Shown: piece by piece, positions 1 to 6,467 of the stretch | Numbering within the stretch: position 1 is the first letter of the stretch | Layout: each line of letters opens with the position of its first letter | Source of the DNA: Brachyspira catarrhinii | GTDB lineage: Bacteria; Spirochaetota; Brachyspiria; Brachyspirales; Brachyspiraceae | Reading direction: 5' to 3' | Length of the DNA stretch: 6,685 nt | NCBI RefSeq assembly: GCF_005518285.1 | Contig: NZ_SJDU01000108.1 | Span: forward strand, 1 to 6,685 | Program-made: the position numbers and the translations under genes | Notes under the pieces: model-generated | What the model was told of the DNA's origin: nothing | The model's database searches: none | What the model saw: the letters and a program-made list of their open reading frames with translations, nothing else

Positions 1-954
1 AATCATAATAAATCCTATATTGTGTCTTCCGTTTTTATATTCTTTTTCTACAGTATTTTTTACGCTTTTAATTTTTTTTTCGATTTCATTTTTTTCGAGC
101 ATATCGGTTTTATTCAAAATTATTATCGATTTCTTTTTTATCAATTCTTTGCTATATGATTTTAATTCTTTTCTTAATTTTAAATAAGTGTCGCCAATAT
201 CTTCGTCCGTTATATCTATTACGAAAACCAAAGCTCCCGTTCGCTCTATATGTCTTAAAAATGTTAGTCCGAGTCCCGCGCCTTCGCTCGCTCCCTCGAT
301 AATTCCCGGGATGTCCGCAATTACAAAACTTCTTTCATAATCCAAATAACAAACTCCCAAATTTGGCGTAAGAGTGGTAAAAGGATAGGAAGCTATTTTT
401 GGATTCGCTCTCGTAAGTCTCGCAAGCAAACTCGACTTGCCAGCGTTAGGCATGCCGACAAGTCCAATATCTGCGATTAATTTTACTTCAAGCCTTATAT
501 TTAATTTGTCGCCTTCGAGTCCATGTTGAGCGTAATCTGGCGCTTGATTTGTGGAGGTTGCGTAGAATTTATTTCCTTTTCCGCCTTTTCCTCCTCTTGC
601 GATAGTTTCGCTCTGTCCGTCTTCGGTTAAATCTGCGATTATATTTCCCGTCTCTTCGTTATAAATTACCGCGCCGATTGGAACTCTTATTACCACATTG
701 TCGCCTTTTTTTCCATCGCTTAATCTCGCTTTCCCTTGCTCTCCGTCTCTCGCTCTGAATTTTTTTCTGCTTTTTATTTTTCCGAAATTGTTTATTCTCG
801 CGTCAACGATTACGATTACATCGCCTCCGTCTCCTCCGTTTCCGCCATCGGGACCGCCCATAGGAACATGCGCCTCTCTTCTAAAACTCACGCATCCCGC
901 GCCTCCATGTCCCGCTTCAATTTCAAAATTAACTACATCTATAAATTGCTTCAT
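1..954 (-). CDS. obg: Obg-family ribosome-assembly GTPase, partial (C-terminus beyond the left edge)
   Basis: Obg (CgtA) is an essential GTPase that binds the 50S ribosomal subunit and acts in late ribosome assembly and stress responses. Read on the minus strand from the ATG at 954-952, the frame is open for 318 codons to the window edge. Residues 1-158 form the glycine-rich Obg fold (EAGHGGAGCVSFRRE at 13-27, GGPDGGNGGDGGD at 33-45, ARGGKGGKGN at 119-128). The G domain follows: P-loop GMPNAGKS (167-174), switch I segment YPFTTLTPN (190-198), DIPG (214-217) leading into IIEGASEGAGLG, and NKTD (281-284). The frame leaves the window just before the expected G5 motif, so the C-terminal part is unseen. 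GAGG at 965-962 lies 7 nt before the start and fixes it. It is transcribed away from the plus-strand operon and looks like an unrelated housekeeping neighbour. Its codons use more GCG, GAC and ATC than the operon genes. Confidence 0.97.
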   Translation of the reverse strand, partial: MKQFIDVVNFEIEAGHGGAGCVSFRREAHVPMGGPDGGNGGDGGDVIVIVDARINNFGKIKSRKKFRARDGEQGKARLSDGKKGDNVVIRVPIGAVIYNEETGNIIADLTEDGQSETIARGGKGGKGNKFYATSTNQAPDYAQHGLEGDKLNIRLEVKLIADIGLVGMPNAGKSSLLARLTRANPKIASYPFTTLTPNLGVCYLDYERSFVIADIPGIIEGASEGAGLGLTFLRHIERTGALVFVIDITDEDIGDTYLKLRKELKSYSKELIKKKSIIILNKTDMLEKNEIEKKIKSVKNTVEKEYKNGRHNIGFIMI

Positions 955-976
955 TATTAATCCTCGTAAAACAAAA

Positions 977-1005
977 ATTATATTATAAAAAATTTATTTT
1001 ATCAA
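977..1005 (-). promoter_or_regulatory. Predicted sigma-70-type promoter of obg
   Basis: On the minus strand TTGATA (1005-1000) is followed after 17 bases by a perfect TATAAT (982-977). Transcription would start near 970, giving a leader of about 16 nt that carries the GAGG Shine-Dalgarno at 965-962. Spacing and position are right, with one mismatch in the -35. In DNA this A/T-rich, promoter-like matches also occur by chance, so only the combination of spacing, strand and distance to the start codon supports it. Confidence 0.6.
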
Positions 1006-1060
1006 TTATAATTTATAAATTTGAATGTTTAATGATATAAGTATATATGATTTAACTTGA

Positions 1061-1092
1061 TAGAATTAAAATTCTAATATAATTCTAATATA
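1061..1092. repeat. AATTCTA inverted repeat joined to an 11-bp tandem repeat
   Basis: TAGAATT (1061-1067) and AATTCTA (1070-1076) form an inverted repeat around a 2-bp centre. The right arm is the start of an 11-bp unit, AATTCTAATAT, that is repeated exactly in tandem (1070-1080 and 1081-1091). The repeats lie between the two divergent promoters, about 55 bp upstream of the obg -35 and about 100 bp upstream of the operon -35. They could be a binding site or just simple-sequence drift in A/T-rich DNA; nothing in the window decides between these. Confidence 0.45.
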
Positions 1093-1191
1093 ACAAATTA
1101 TATTTTATTAACTATATTATCTATAAATAACTATAATAACCATGATATATATTTTTAAATAAATTTTTTTTAAATTATTTGATAAAAACTA

Positions 1192-1220
1192 TTGACAAAT
1201 AAAATATTTTTTATTATACT
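1192..1220 (+). promoter_or_regulatory. Predicted main promoter of the racemase-TRAP-GntR-BKACE operon
   Basis: TTGACA (1192-1197) is a perfect -35 hexamer. After exactly 17 bases comes TATACT (1215-1220), one mismatch from the -10 consensus. A/T tracts at about 1151-1180 lie upstream, in a position suited to an UP element. Transcription would start near 1227, directly at the 20-bp palindrome, giving a leader of about 44 nt before the first gene. This is the best promoter match on the plus strand of the window and the only strong one seen ahead of the seven co-directional genes. Confidence 0.8.
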
Positions 1221-1228
1221 ATAGAGCA

Positions 1229-1248
1229 TACATACTATGTAGTATGTA
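1229..1248. promoter_or_regulatory. 20-bp palindromic putative operator at the operon start site
   Basis: The sequence TACATACTATGTAGTATGTA has 9-bp arms (TACATACTA and TAGTATGTA) that are exact reverse complements around a 2-bp TG centre. It begins 8 bp after the -10 box and covers the predicted transcription start, where a bound protein would block RNA polymerase. A dimeric GntR/FadR-type regulator is encoded in the same operon (4877-5596), and members of that family bind short even palindromes of this size, so it is the likely ligand. The core half-site ATACTA also occurs inside the -10 region (1216-1221) and just before the ribosome-binding site (1253-1258), the last in direct orientation 21 bp from the left arm. 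The palindrome is seen in the sequence; the identity of the binding protein is inferred. Confidence 0.65.
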
Positions 1249-1270
1249 ATATATACTATGGAGAAGTGAT

Positions 1271-1942
1271 ATGAAAATTGGAGTTGTTTATACAAGCACC
1301 ACGCCAGAACTTATAGATAATGTTCAAAAAGAACTTATAAATAGTGTTGGCGATGAAATTTCATTTGTTAGTTTTGAGGATTCATCCATCCTAAATGAAA
1401 TAAGGAAAAAAGGCTATGTAACATCATCTGCTTCGGCAAAATTATTAGAGCTTTATTGTAAAGCTATATTGGAAGGAGCTGATGTTATATTAAACGCGTG
1501 TTCTTCGGTAGGAGAAGTGGCAGATAGCGTTCAATCGTTTTCTAAATATTCGGGTATTCCTATAATAAGGATAGATGAAGAAATGTGCAGAGAAGCCGTA
1601 TTAAGAGGTAAAAGAATAGGCGTCATGGCTACTTTATCTTCAACTCTTAATCCAACTAAAAATACAATATTAAGAATAGCCAGAGAAACAAATAAAAGAG
1701 TGGAGATTATAGAATGTTTAATAGGAGGAGCTTTTGGGCTCAATCAAGATGAATTTAAATCAAAAATGCTGGAAAATGCATTAAAAATATCTGACAGCGT
1801 AGATGTAATACTATTTGCTCAAGGGTCTATGGCTTATTGTGAAAATTTAATATATGAAAAATGTAAAAAGATTGTAGTTTCAAGTCCTAGATTTGGAGCT
1901 AAAGCGATAAAAGAAGCGTTAATAAAAAAAGGATTATTATAA
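1271..1942 (+). CDS. Asp/Glu/hydantoin racemase-superfamily protein with a single conserved catalytic cysteine
   Basis: This 223-residue protein belongs to the two-domain aspartate/glutamate racemase superfamily, whose members racemise, isomerise or decarboxylate carboxylates through active-site cysteines. The first-half cysteine is present in the loop ILNACSSVGE (Cys77). Other family-typical stretches are IPIIRIDEEMCREAVLRGKRIGVMATLSST (96-125; two segments joined here by position) and the closing SSPRFGA (204-210). In the second half, where racemases carry their second catalytic cysteine, the motif is FAQGSMA (182-188) with Ser186; a Cys lies four residues later at 190. Subgroups with an AQ-x-SMA motif are known to me near acid-sugar genes, without a firmly assigned reaction. 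Length is normal for the family and the protein should be cytosolic. GGAG at 1260-1263, 7 nt before the ATG, supports this start. It is the first gene of the operon, 54 bp ahead of dctP. I infer a stereochemical or proton-transfer step on the imported acid; calling it an aspartate or glutamate racemase would be over-specific. Confidence 0.85.
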   Translation: MKIGVVYTSTTPELIDNVQKELINSVGDEISFVSFEDSSILNEIRKKGYVTSSASAKLLELYCKAILEGADVILNACSSVGEVADSVQSFSKYSGIPIIRIDEEMCREAVLRGKRIGVMATLSSTLNPTKNTILRIARETNKRVEIIECLIGGAFGLNQDEFKSKMLENALKISDSVDVILFAQGSMAYCENLIYEKCKKIVVSSPRFGAKAIKEALIKKGLL

Positions 1943-1996
1943 TTAATAATATAAGTAAAATAATATAATTAAAAAAACATTAAAGGAGTATATTTT

Positions 1997-3013
1997 ATGT
2001 TTAAAAAAGTTTTTTCAAGTTTAATTTTATCTTTAGTTGTAGTTATTTTAATATTGTCTTGTTCTCAAGGTGGTTCTAAAAAATTAACTATTAACTTTAG
2101 TCATACTATGGCGCCTAATTCTTTAAGCGATATTGCAGCAAATAAATTTAAAGAATTAGTGGAATCTGGCAGCGACAATACTATCAGAGTAAATGTTGTT
2201 CCAAATTGCGGGTTATCAGGAGGAGATTTAACAAAAGCTATAGAAATGGTTTCCACAGGCGATATAGATATACATGCTTCTTCTCCAAATAATTTAGCTA
2301 ATTTTGATAATCGATATTATGTTTTTTGGATGCCTTTTATGTTCACTACTGAAGAATCTATTTATAGAATATGTTCTAATGAGAAAATAAAAAATGAAGT
2401 CGGCTCGTGGAGTTCCAATATGGGAATAAAACTTTTAGGTTTTCATAATGCTGGAGCTAGACAAATATCTAACAGTAAAAAAATTATAAAAACTCCAGAA
2501 GACTTGAAAGGAATGAATATAAGAGTTCCTGGAGCAACTATATTTATAGACCTATACAGAGATTACTTTTTAGCTAATCCTACGGCTATGGATTTTTCTG
2601 AAGTTTATACGGCTTTACAGCAAAAAACGATAGATGGGCAAGAAAATCCAATTAGCGTATTTGATTCTTCTAAATTTAACGAGGTTCAAAAATACATTAC
2701 TTTATGGAATTATGTAAGAGATATTACAGGTTGGTTTATAAGCGATAAAACTTTAAATAAGCTTAATGAAGAACAGAAAATACTTTTAGAAAAATGCGCA
2801 AACGAATCTTTAAATTTTGCAAATGAATATATCAAACAAAGCGAAGTGGATATAATAGAAAAAATAGAAAAACAAAATGTGGTAGTAACTAGACTTACTT
2901 CTCAAGAAGAAAAAGCATTTCAAGATGTGTCCGAACCAATTTATACAAAATACCAAAATATTATTGGGGAAGATGTTATAAATTTATTTAGAAGCGTGGC
3001 TAATGGAGAATAA
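1997..3013 (+). CDS. dctP: TRAP transporter substrate-binding lipoprotein, DctP type
   Basis: This is the extracytoplasmic substrate-binding component (338 aa) of a tripartite ATP-independent periplasmic transporter, which feeds a carboxylate-type ligand to the membrane subunits. A signal sequence of Lys-containing n-region and hydrophobic stretch (about 6-21) ends in the lipobox LILSC with Cys22, so it is predicted to be lipid-anchored. The mature part has family hallmarks: INFSHTMAPNS (32-42), the segment LKGMNIRVPG (170-179) with Arg176 at the position of the carboxylate-binding arginine of SiaP/DctP proteins, and EVYTALQQKTIDGQENP (202-218). The conserved arginine argues for an organic acid ligand but does not say which. 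GGAG at 1985-1988 is 8 nt before the ATG. Just 29 bp separate it from dctQ, the usual P-Q-M order. Confidence 0.95.
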   Translation: MFKKVFSSLILSLVVVILILSCSQGGSKKLTINFSHTMAPNSLSDIAANKFKELVESGSDNTIRVNVVPNCGLSGGDLTKAIEMVSTGDIDIHASSPNNLANFDNRYYVFWMPFMFTTEESIYRICSNEKIKNEVGSWSSNMGIKLLGFHNAGARQISNSKKIIKTPEDLKGMNIRVPGATIFIDLYRDYFLANPTAMDFSEVYTALQQKTIDGQENPISVFDSSKFNEVQKYITLWNYVRDITGWFISDKTLNKLNEEQKILLEKCANESLNFANEYIKQSEVDIIEKIEKQNVVVTRLTSQEEKAFQDVSEPIYTKYQNIIGEDVINLFRSVANGE

Positions 3014-3042
3014 TAACTAAAAATATTTTAAGGAGAAAGATA

Positions 3043-3495
3043 ATGAAAAAATTTTTTGATTATTTTGAAGAGATAATATGCGCTTTCGGTCTTATCGTTA
3101 TGACAATATTCACTTTTATAGGAGTTATATCGAGAAAGCTTCCGAATGTAAATTTATCATGGACAATGGAATTAGTAACTACAGTTTTTGTATGGGTGTG
3201 TGCATTAGCATCGGCATCTGTTTTCAAGACTAATTCTCATATGGGTTTTTCATATATTATGGAAAAACTTGAAGGTAAGCCAAAATTTATTCATAAAATA
3301 ATTAGGATAATAATAATTTTTGCCAATTATACAATTTGGATAATATACGGATTTAGGATGGTTATGATGCAAATAAAGTCTGGTATGGTAACTTCGGTAA
3401 TGCAAACGCCTGGGTATCTTATAGGATTAGCCATCCCAATTTCGGCTATTTTATCTATTATAAGAATAATACAATATGAAACAAGACATAATTAA
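3043..3495 (+). CDS. dctQ: TRAP transporter small membrane subunit, DctQ type
   Basis: The 150-residue product is the small integral membrane subunit that pairs with DctM in TRAP transporters. Four hydrophobic segments are visible, at about 10-30, 42-62, 85-107 and 124-143. Family-like features include the VISRKL segment after the first helix, the W-x-x-E pair (LSWTMELV) at the start of the second helix, and the HMGFSYI stretch (66-72) after it, which matches the usual H-hG pattern of the family. Length is close to the normal 150-180 residues. GGAG at 3032-3035 lies 7 nt before the ATG. Its place between the substrate-binding protein and the large permease makes the assignment secure despite low sequence conservation in this family. 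Confidence 0.92.
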   Translation: MKKFFDYFEEIICAFGLIVMTIFTFIGVISRKLPNVNLSWTMELVTTVFVWVCALASASVFKTNSHMGFSYIMEKLEGKPKFIHKIIRIIIIFANYTIWIIYGFRMVMMQIKSGMVTSVMQTPGYLIGLAIPISAILSIIRIIQYETRHN

Positions 3496-3525
3496 TTTTT
3501 ATTTTAATATTTAATAATTTATTAT

Positions 3526-3530
3526 GGAGG
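3526..3530 (+). promoter_or_regulatory. Ribosome-binding site that decides the dctM start
   Basis: GGAGG at 3526-3530 lies 8 nt before the ATG at 3539. An upstream in-frame ATG at 3524 overlaps this GGAGG and has only A/T-rich sequence before it with no Shine-Dalgarno, so the shorter form starting at 3539 is preferred. The longer form would add only five residues (MEDKY). Confidence 0.75.
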
Positions 3531-3538
3531 ATAAATAT

Positions 3539-4810
3539 ATGGATACAACTATAGTTTTATTTGGAACGCTTATAATTTTTATAATTCTAAACATACCTAT
3601 TTCAGTTTCTTTAGGACTTTCAAGCGCTATAACGCTTTTATTTGTAGGAATGCCTATAACATCTATTCCTTCTATATTGCAAGCTACGGTTCAAAAATTT
3701 TCTCTTTTAACCATTCCGCTTTTTGTATTGGCGGGAGTTATTATGGAAAAAGGAGGCATATCGAAAAGATTAATTAATATGGCAAATAGCATAATAGGTC
3801 CAATTCATGGCGGTTTGGGGTATGTTGCGGTAATTGCAGCTATGTTTTTTGCGGCTATATCTGGCTCTGGAACGGCGACCGTTGCAGCAATAGGTTCTAT
3901 TCTAATTCCATCTATGGTAAAACAGGGATATGATGCTGGTTATACAAGCGCATTATCCGCTATATCTGGTTCGTTAGGAACCGTTATCCCTCCTTCCATA
4001 ACATTTTTAATATACGGTATGATTACGGGAGAATCTATAAGCAACTTATTTCTATCTGGCATAATGCCTGGCATAGTATTTGGATTATGTCTTTGTATTT
4101 CAGTTTTTATAAAATCTAAAAAAGAAAATTGGAAAAGCGATTCTCAAAGAAGTTCTTTAAAAAGTATTTTTATATCTATAAAAGAATCTTTTTGGGGATT
4201 GATGAGTCCCGTAATAGTATTGGGAGGAATATATTCGGGTATATTTACTCCAACCGAAGCCGCTTCCGTTGCCGTAATTTATAGTTTTATAATAAGCGTA
4301 TTTATTTATAAAGAATTAAATTTAGAGAAATTAGTAGAAACTCTTTTCGATACCGCTAAAACAACAGGCATAATACTTCTTATTATAATGAATGCTGGTA
4401 TTTTCTCATGGGTGTTAACACAGCAATCTATAGCCTCAAGTCTTACTGAAATGGCGCTTTCTATAACGCATAATAAATATGTAATGCTTATAATTATAAA
4501 CATTATATTTTTAATTGCAGGTTGCGTTATGGATAATACAAGCGCTATGTATATATTGGTCCCTATAATAATGCCTGTAGCAAAAGCATTGGATATAAAT
4601 ATGATACATTTAGGCACTATAATAGTATTAAATTTATCTATTGGGCAGGTTACTCCTCCAGTGGGTCCAAATTTATATGTAGCCGCCAATATTGGTAAAG
4701 TGAAATTTGAAAATATAGTAAAGAATATGGTTCCATTAATTATAATGTCTCTTATAGCTTTACTAATAATAACTTATTTGCCTTGGTTTTCTTTAGTTTT
4801 TATAAAATAA
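3539..4810 (+). CDS. dctM: TRAP transporter large permease subunit, DctM type
   Basis: This 423-residue, strongly hydrophobic protein is the large subunit of the TRAP transporter, the sodium- or proton-driven elevator that moves the ligand delivered by DctP. The signature motifs are present in order: GSGTATVAAIGSILIP (109-124), GTVIPPSITFLIYG (147-160), the following SGIMPG (173-178), YSGIFTPTEAA (232-242), and NLSIGQVTPPVGPNLYVAA (365-383). Many hydrophobic helices span the full length, as expected for the roughly 11-12 of the family, and the length matches the usual 425 or so. The gene lies 43 bp after dctQ and 66 bp before the GntR gene. It is a separate polypeptide, not a DctQM fusion. 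No truncation or odd residue was noticed. Confidence 0.95.
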   Translation: MDTTIVLFGTLIIFIILNIPISVSLGLSSAITLLFVGMPITSIPSILQATVQKFSLLTIPLFVLAGVIMEKGGISKRLINMANSIIGPIHGGLGYVAVIAAMFFAAISGSGTATVAAIGSILIPSMVKQGYDAGYTSALSAISGSLGTVIPPSITFLIYGMITGESISNLFLSGIMPGIVFGLCLCISVFIKSKKENWKSDSQRSSLKSIFISIKESFWGLMSPVIVLGGIYSGIFTPTEAASVAVIYSFIISVFIYKELNLEKLVETLFDTAKTTGIILLIIMNAGIFSWVLTQQSIASSLTEMALSITHNKYVMLIIINIIFLIAGCVMDNTSAMYILVPIIMPVAKALDINMIHLGTIIVLNLSIGQVTPPVGPNLYVAANIGKVKFENIVKNMVPLIIMSLIALLIITYLPWFSLVFIK

Positions 4811-4818
4811 TTTAAAAA

Positions 4819-4856
4819 ATATTAAATTTGATATACAATTATATATTAAATTTAAT
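4819..4856 (+). promoter_or_regulatory. Possible internal promoter and direct repeats before the GntR gene
   Basis: The widest gap within the operon holds TTGATA (4828-4833), a 17-base spacer and TTTAAT (4851-4856), each one mismatch from consensus. The 11-bp sequence ATATTAAATTT is present twice in direct orientation, at 4819-4829 and 4843-4853, 24 bp apart, flanking the spacer. It might give the regulator its own transcription and autoregulation. The region is nearly pure A/T, so both signals could be chance, and the 20-bp palindrome of the main promoter is not repeated here. Confidence 0.3.
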
Positions 4857-4876
4857 TTATTTTTTAAGGGGAAAAA

Positions 4877-5596
4877 ATGAATAGTAGTATGTTAAAATCT
4901 TCTCTTGCCAATAAGTCTGTTGTAGAAAGAATAGTGGAGCAGATAACAGGGGCTATTATAAACGGAGAATTAAAACCAGGTAATAAAATACCAACCGAAT
5001 TGGAATTATCTAAAGACTTTAATGTGGGAAGGAATTCTATTCGGGAAGCTATTAATATACTTAAAACCTTTGGGATAGTATATATAAAACGTTCTGAGGG
5101 AACTTTTATAGCCGATAACTTTAGATACAATATGCTTGACCCTGGTCTTTACGGTATTATATTACAAAAAGATTCTATAAGCGAAATAATGCAATTAAGA
5201 GAAGTTTTTGATAACGGTATTATGCATGTGGCTATGGAGATAATAACGGAAAAAGATATAAAAAATCTAAAAAAATCTTTCATCAAATTAAAAGAGTCTA
5301 TTTTAGATAAAAATAAAAACATAGAAAAAATTCTGGAAGAAGATATAAATTTTCATAAATCCTTATTTGAAATGGCTAATAACACTTTATTAAATAATAT
5401 AGCCGAATATATAGATAGGATTACAATACCGTCAAGAACAAAGGCTATGGAAAAAATAATATCGGAAGGAAAAGAAAATAAATTTATAGAACTTCATTGG
5501 CAAATAATTGATATTATTGAGAAAAAGAATATAGATTTAATAAATAAAACTATAAAAGAACATTACCAATTTTGGGAAAAAGTTAGCATAAAATAA
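4877..5596 (+). CDS. GntR-family transcriptional regulator, FadR/FCD subfamily
   Basis: The 239-residue protein is a one-component regulator with an N-terminal winged helix and a C-terminal FCD ligand domain. The DNA-binding part covers about 14-79 and shows the GntR signature: GELKPGNKIPTELELSK (30-46), the recognition helix VGRNSIREAINIL (50-62), and the wing GIVYIKRSEGTFI (66-78). The helical FCD domain follows, with the likely metal ligands Asp156 and His160 (DINFH), His207 (ELHW) and His229 (EHYQ). These normally hold a divalent metal that helps bind a carboxylate effector, in keeping with the operon's organic-acid theme. AAGGGG at 4866-4871, 5 nt before the ATG, supports the start. It probably represses the operon from the palindrome at 1229-1248 and is relieved by the substrate or an intermediate; this is inference. 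FCD regulators can also activate. Confidence 0.93.
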   Translation: MNSSMLKSSLANKSVVERIVEQITGAIINGELKPGNKIPTELELSKDFNVGRNSIREAINILKTFGIVYIKRSEGTFIADNFRYNMLDPGLYGIILQKDSISEIMQLREVFDNGIMHVAMEIITEKDIKNLKKSFIKLKESILDKNKNIEKILEEDINFHKSLFEMANNTLLNNIAEYIDRITIPSRTKAMEKIISEGKENKFIELHWQIIDIIEKKNIDLINKTIKEHYQFWEKVSIK

Positions 5597-5628
5597 ATTA
5601 TGATTTAATAAAATTAGGAGAGTATATT

Positions 5629-6435
5629 ATGGATAAAGTTTTAATTTCAGTTGCCCCAATTAACGCTTCAAGTAAAAGTTTAGACGCTAAAAAAATAGCA
5701 TCCGATGTTATAGAATGCTATAAACTTGGAGCGTCTATGGTTCATTTACATGTAAGAGATAAAAATGGTAATTTGACAAATGATTTATCATATTTCCAGC
5801 ACACAATAGAACTTATAAAAGAAAAATGTGATATAATTGTAGAAGCTTCAACGGGAGGAGTATCTTCTCTTTCGATAGAAGAAAGATGTATACCGTTAAA
5901 ATATAAAAACACTGAATTTGCTTCTCTCAATGTAGGATCAATGAATTTATCAAAAAGCGTGTATATAAATCAAATAGACGATGTGAAATACTGCCTTAAA
6001 GAAATAATAAAAAATAAGAAAATACCAGAAGTTGAAGTTTTTGAAATAGGAATGATAGAAACCACTATTAAATTATACGAGGAGTTTAAATTAAAATCCC
6101 CCATACTTTTTAATATAGTATTGGGACATAATGGAGTAGCTCCAGCCAGTATAGAAGCTTTATATGCATTAAGAAGTTTTATACCTAAAAATATGTTTTG
6201 GGGAATAACACATTTTTCAAGAGATAATAACGATATAATCGCTGCGGCTATATCTATGGGAGCAAAAACTATAAGAGTCGGTTTTGAAGATAGCGATTAT
6301 ATAGAAAAAGAAAGGTATGCTAAAAGAAATTATGAGTTAGTAAAACATTTTAAAAAACTATTAAATGCTATGGGTAAAGAATCTATGTCTGTAGATGAAG
6401 CTAGAAAATTTTTTAGCGTATTTAGAAATAAATAA
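5629..6435 (+). CDS. Beta-keto acid cleavage enzyme family protein (BKACE, DUF849)
   Basis: BKACE enzymes are zinc-dependent TIM-barrel proteins that condense a beta-keto acid with acetyl-CoA and cleave it to acetoacetate and a new acyl-CoA; the founder, Kce, acts on 3-keto-5-aminohexanoate in lysine fermentation. Seen here (268 aa): VAPINAS (8-14), GASMVHLHVRDKNG (34-47) with metal ligands His39 and His41, STGG (74-77), EERC (84-87), EVEVFEIGM (134-142), VLGHNGV (164-170), and GAKTIRVGFEDSDY (211-224), in which Glu220 is the expected third metal ligand. The segment between the first strand and the first helix is shorter than the usual loop with a P-x-L-P motif, so the substrate pocket may differ. 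AGGAG at 5616-5620 is 8 nt before the ATG. It sits 32 bp after the GntR gene and 32 bp before the DUF1537 gene. The family is clear; the substrate is not, and the name 3-keto-5-aminohexanoate cleavage protein should not be applied without the other lysine-fermentation genes, none of which is visible. Confidence 0.9.
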   Translation: MDKVLISVAPINASSKSLDAKKIASDVIECYKLGASMVHLHVRDKNGNLTNDLSYFQHTIELIKEKCDIIVEASTGGVSSLSIEERCIPLKYKNTEFASLNVGSMNLSKSVYINQIDDVKYCLKEIIKNKKIPEVEVFEIGMIETTIKLYEEFKLKSPILFNIVLGHNGVAPASIEALYALRSFIPKNMFWGITHFSRDNNDIIAAAISMGAKTIRVGFEDSDYIEKERYAKRNYELVKHFKKLLNAMGKESMSVDEARKFFSVFRNK

Positions 6436-6467
6436 TTTTTAATTTAAATAATTACAAAGAGGGATAT

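Larger units (their letters stand above)
955..1270. other. Divergent intergenic regulatory region (316 bp, no gene)
   Basis: This stretch between the divergent obg and racemase-like genes is almost entirely A and T, and I see no credible open reading frame or RNA gene in it. It holds the predicted obg promoter on the minus strand near obg, a short cluster of AATTCTA repeats in the middle (1061-1092), A/T tracts at about 1151-1180 that could act as an UP element, the operon promoter (1192-1220), a palindromic putative operator (1229-1248) and the first ribosome-binding site (1260-1263). No GC-rich hairpin followed by a T-run, as in an intrinsic terminator, is visible; none is expected between divergent genes. 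Confidence 0.8.

Noticed and set aside
698..988. Plus-strand open frames of 96 and 74 codons opposite the start of obg
   Set aside because: They run antisense to the glycine-rich Obg domain, whose GGN codons become proline- and serine-rich readings on the other strand. They have no ribosome-binding site and no family motif.
990..1022. AAATTTAT / ATAAATTT inverted repeat downstream of the obg -10 side
   Set aside because: It is made only of A and T with a 17-nt loop and overlaps the predicted obg promoter. In this composition such 8-bp matches are expected by chance, and it has no terminator-like stem or T-run.
3524..3538. Upstream ATG giving a five-residue longer DctM
   Set aside because: The ATG overlaps the GGAGG that best serves the start at 3539, and no Shine-Dalgarno precedes it.
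4306..4689. Minus-strand open frame of 127 codons inside dctM
   Set aside because: It lies wholly opposite signature motifs of DctM (TPPVG region), is hydrophobic only as a mirror of the permease, and has no Shine-Dalgarno or promoter of its own.
4864..5130. Minus-strand open frame of 88 codons over the GntR helix-turn-helix region
   Set aside because: It is antisense to a conserved DNA-binding domain and shows no recognisable protein features. The same applies to the minus-strand frames at 1531-1743 and 5742-5930.
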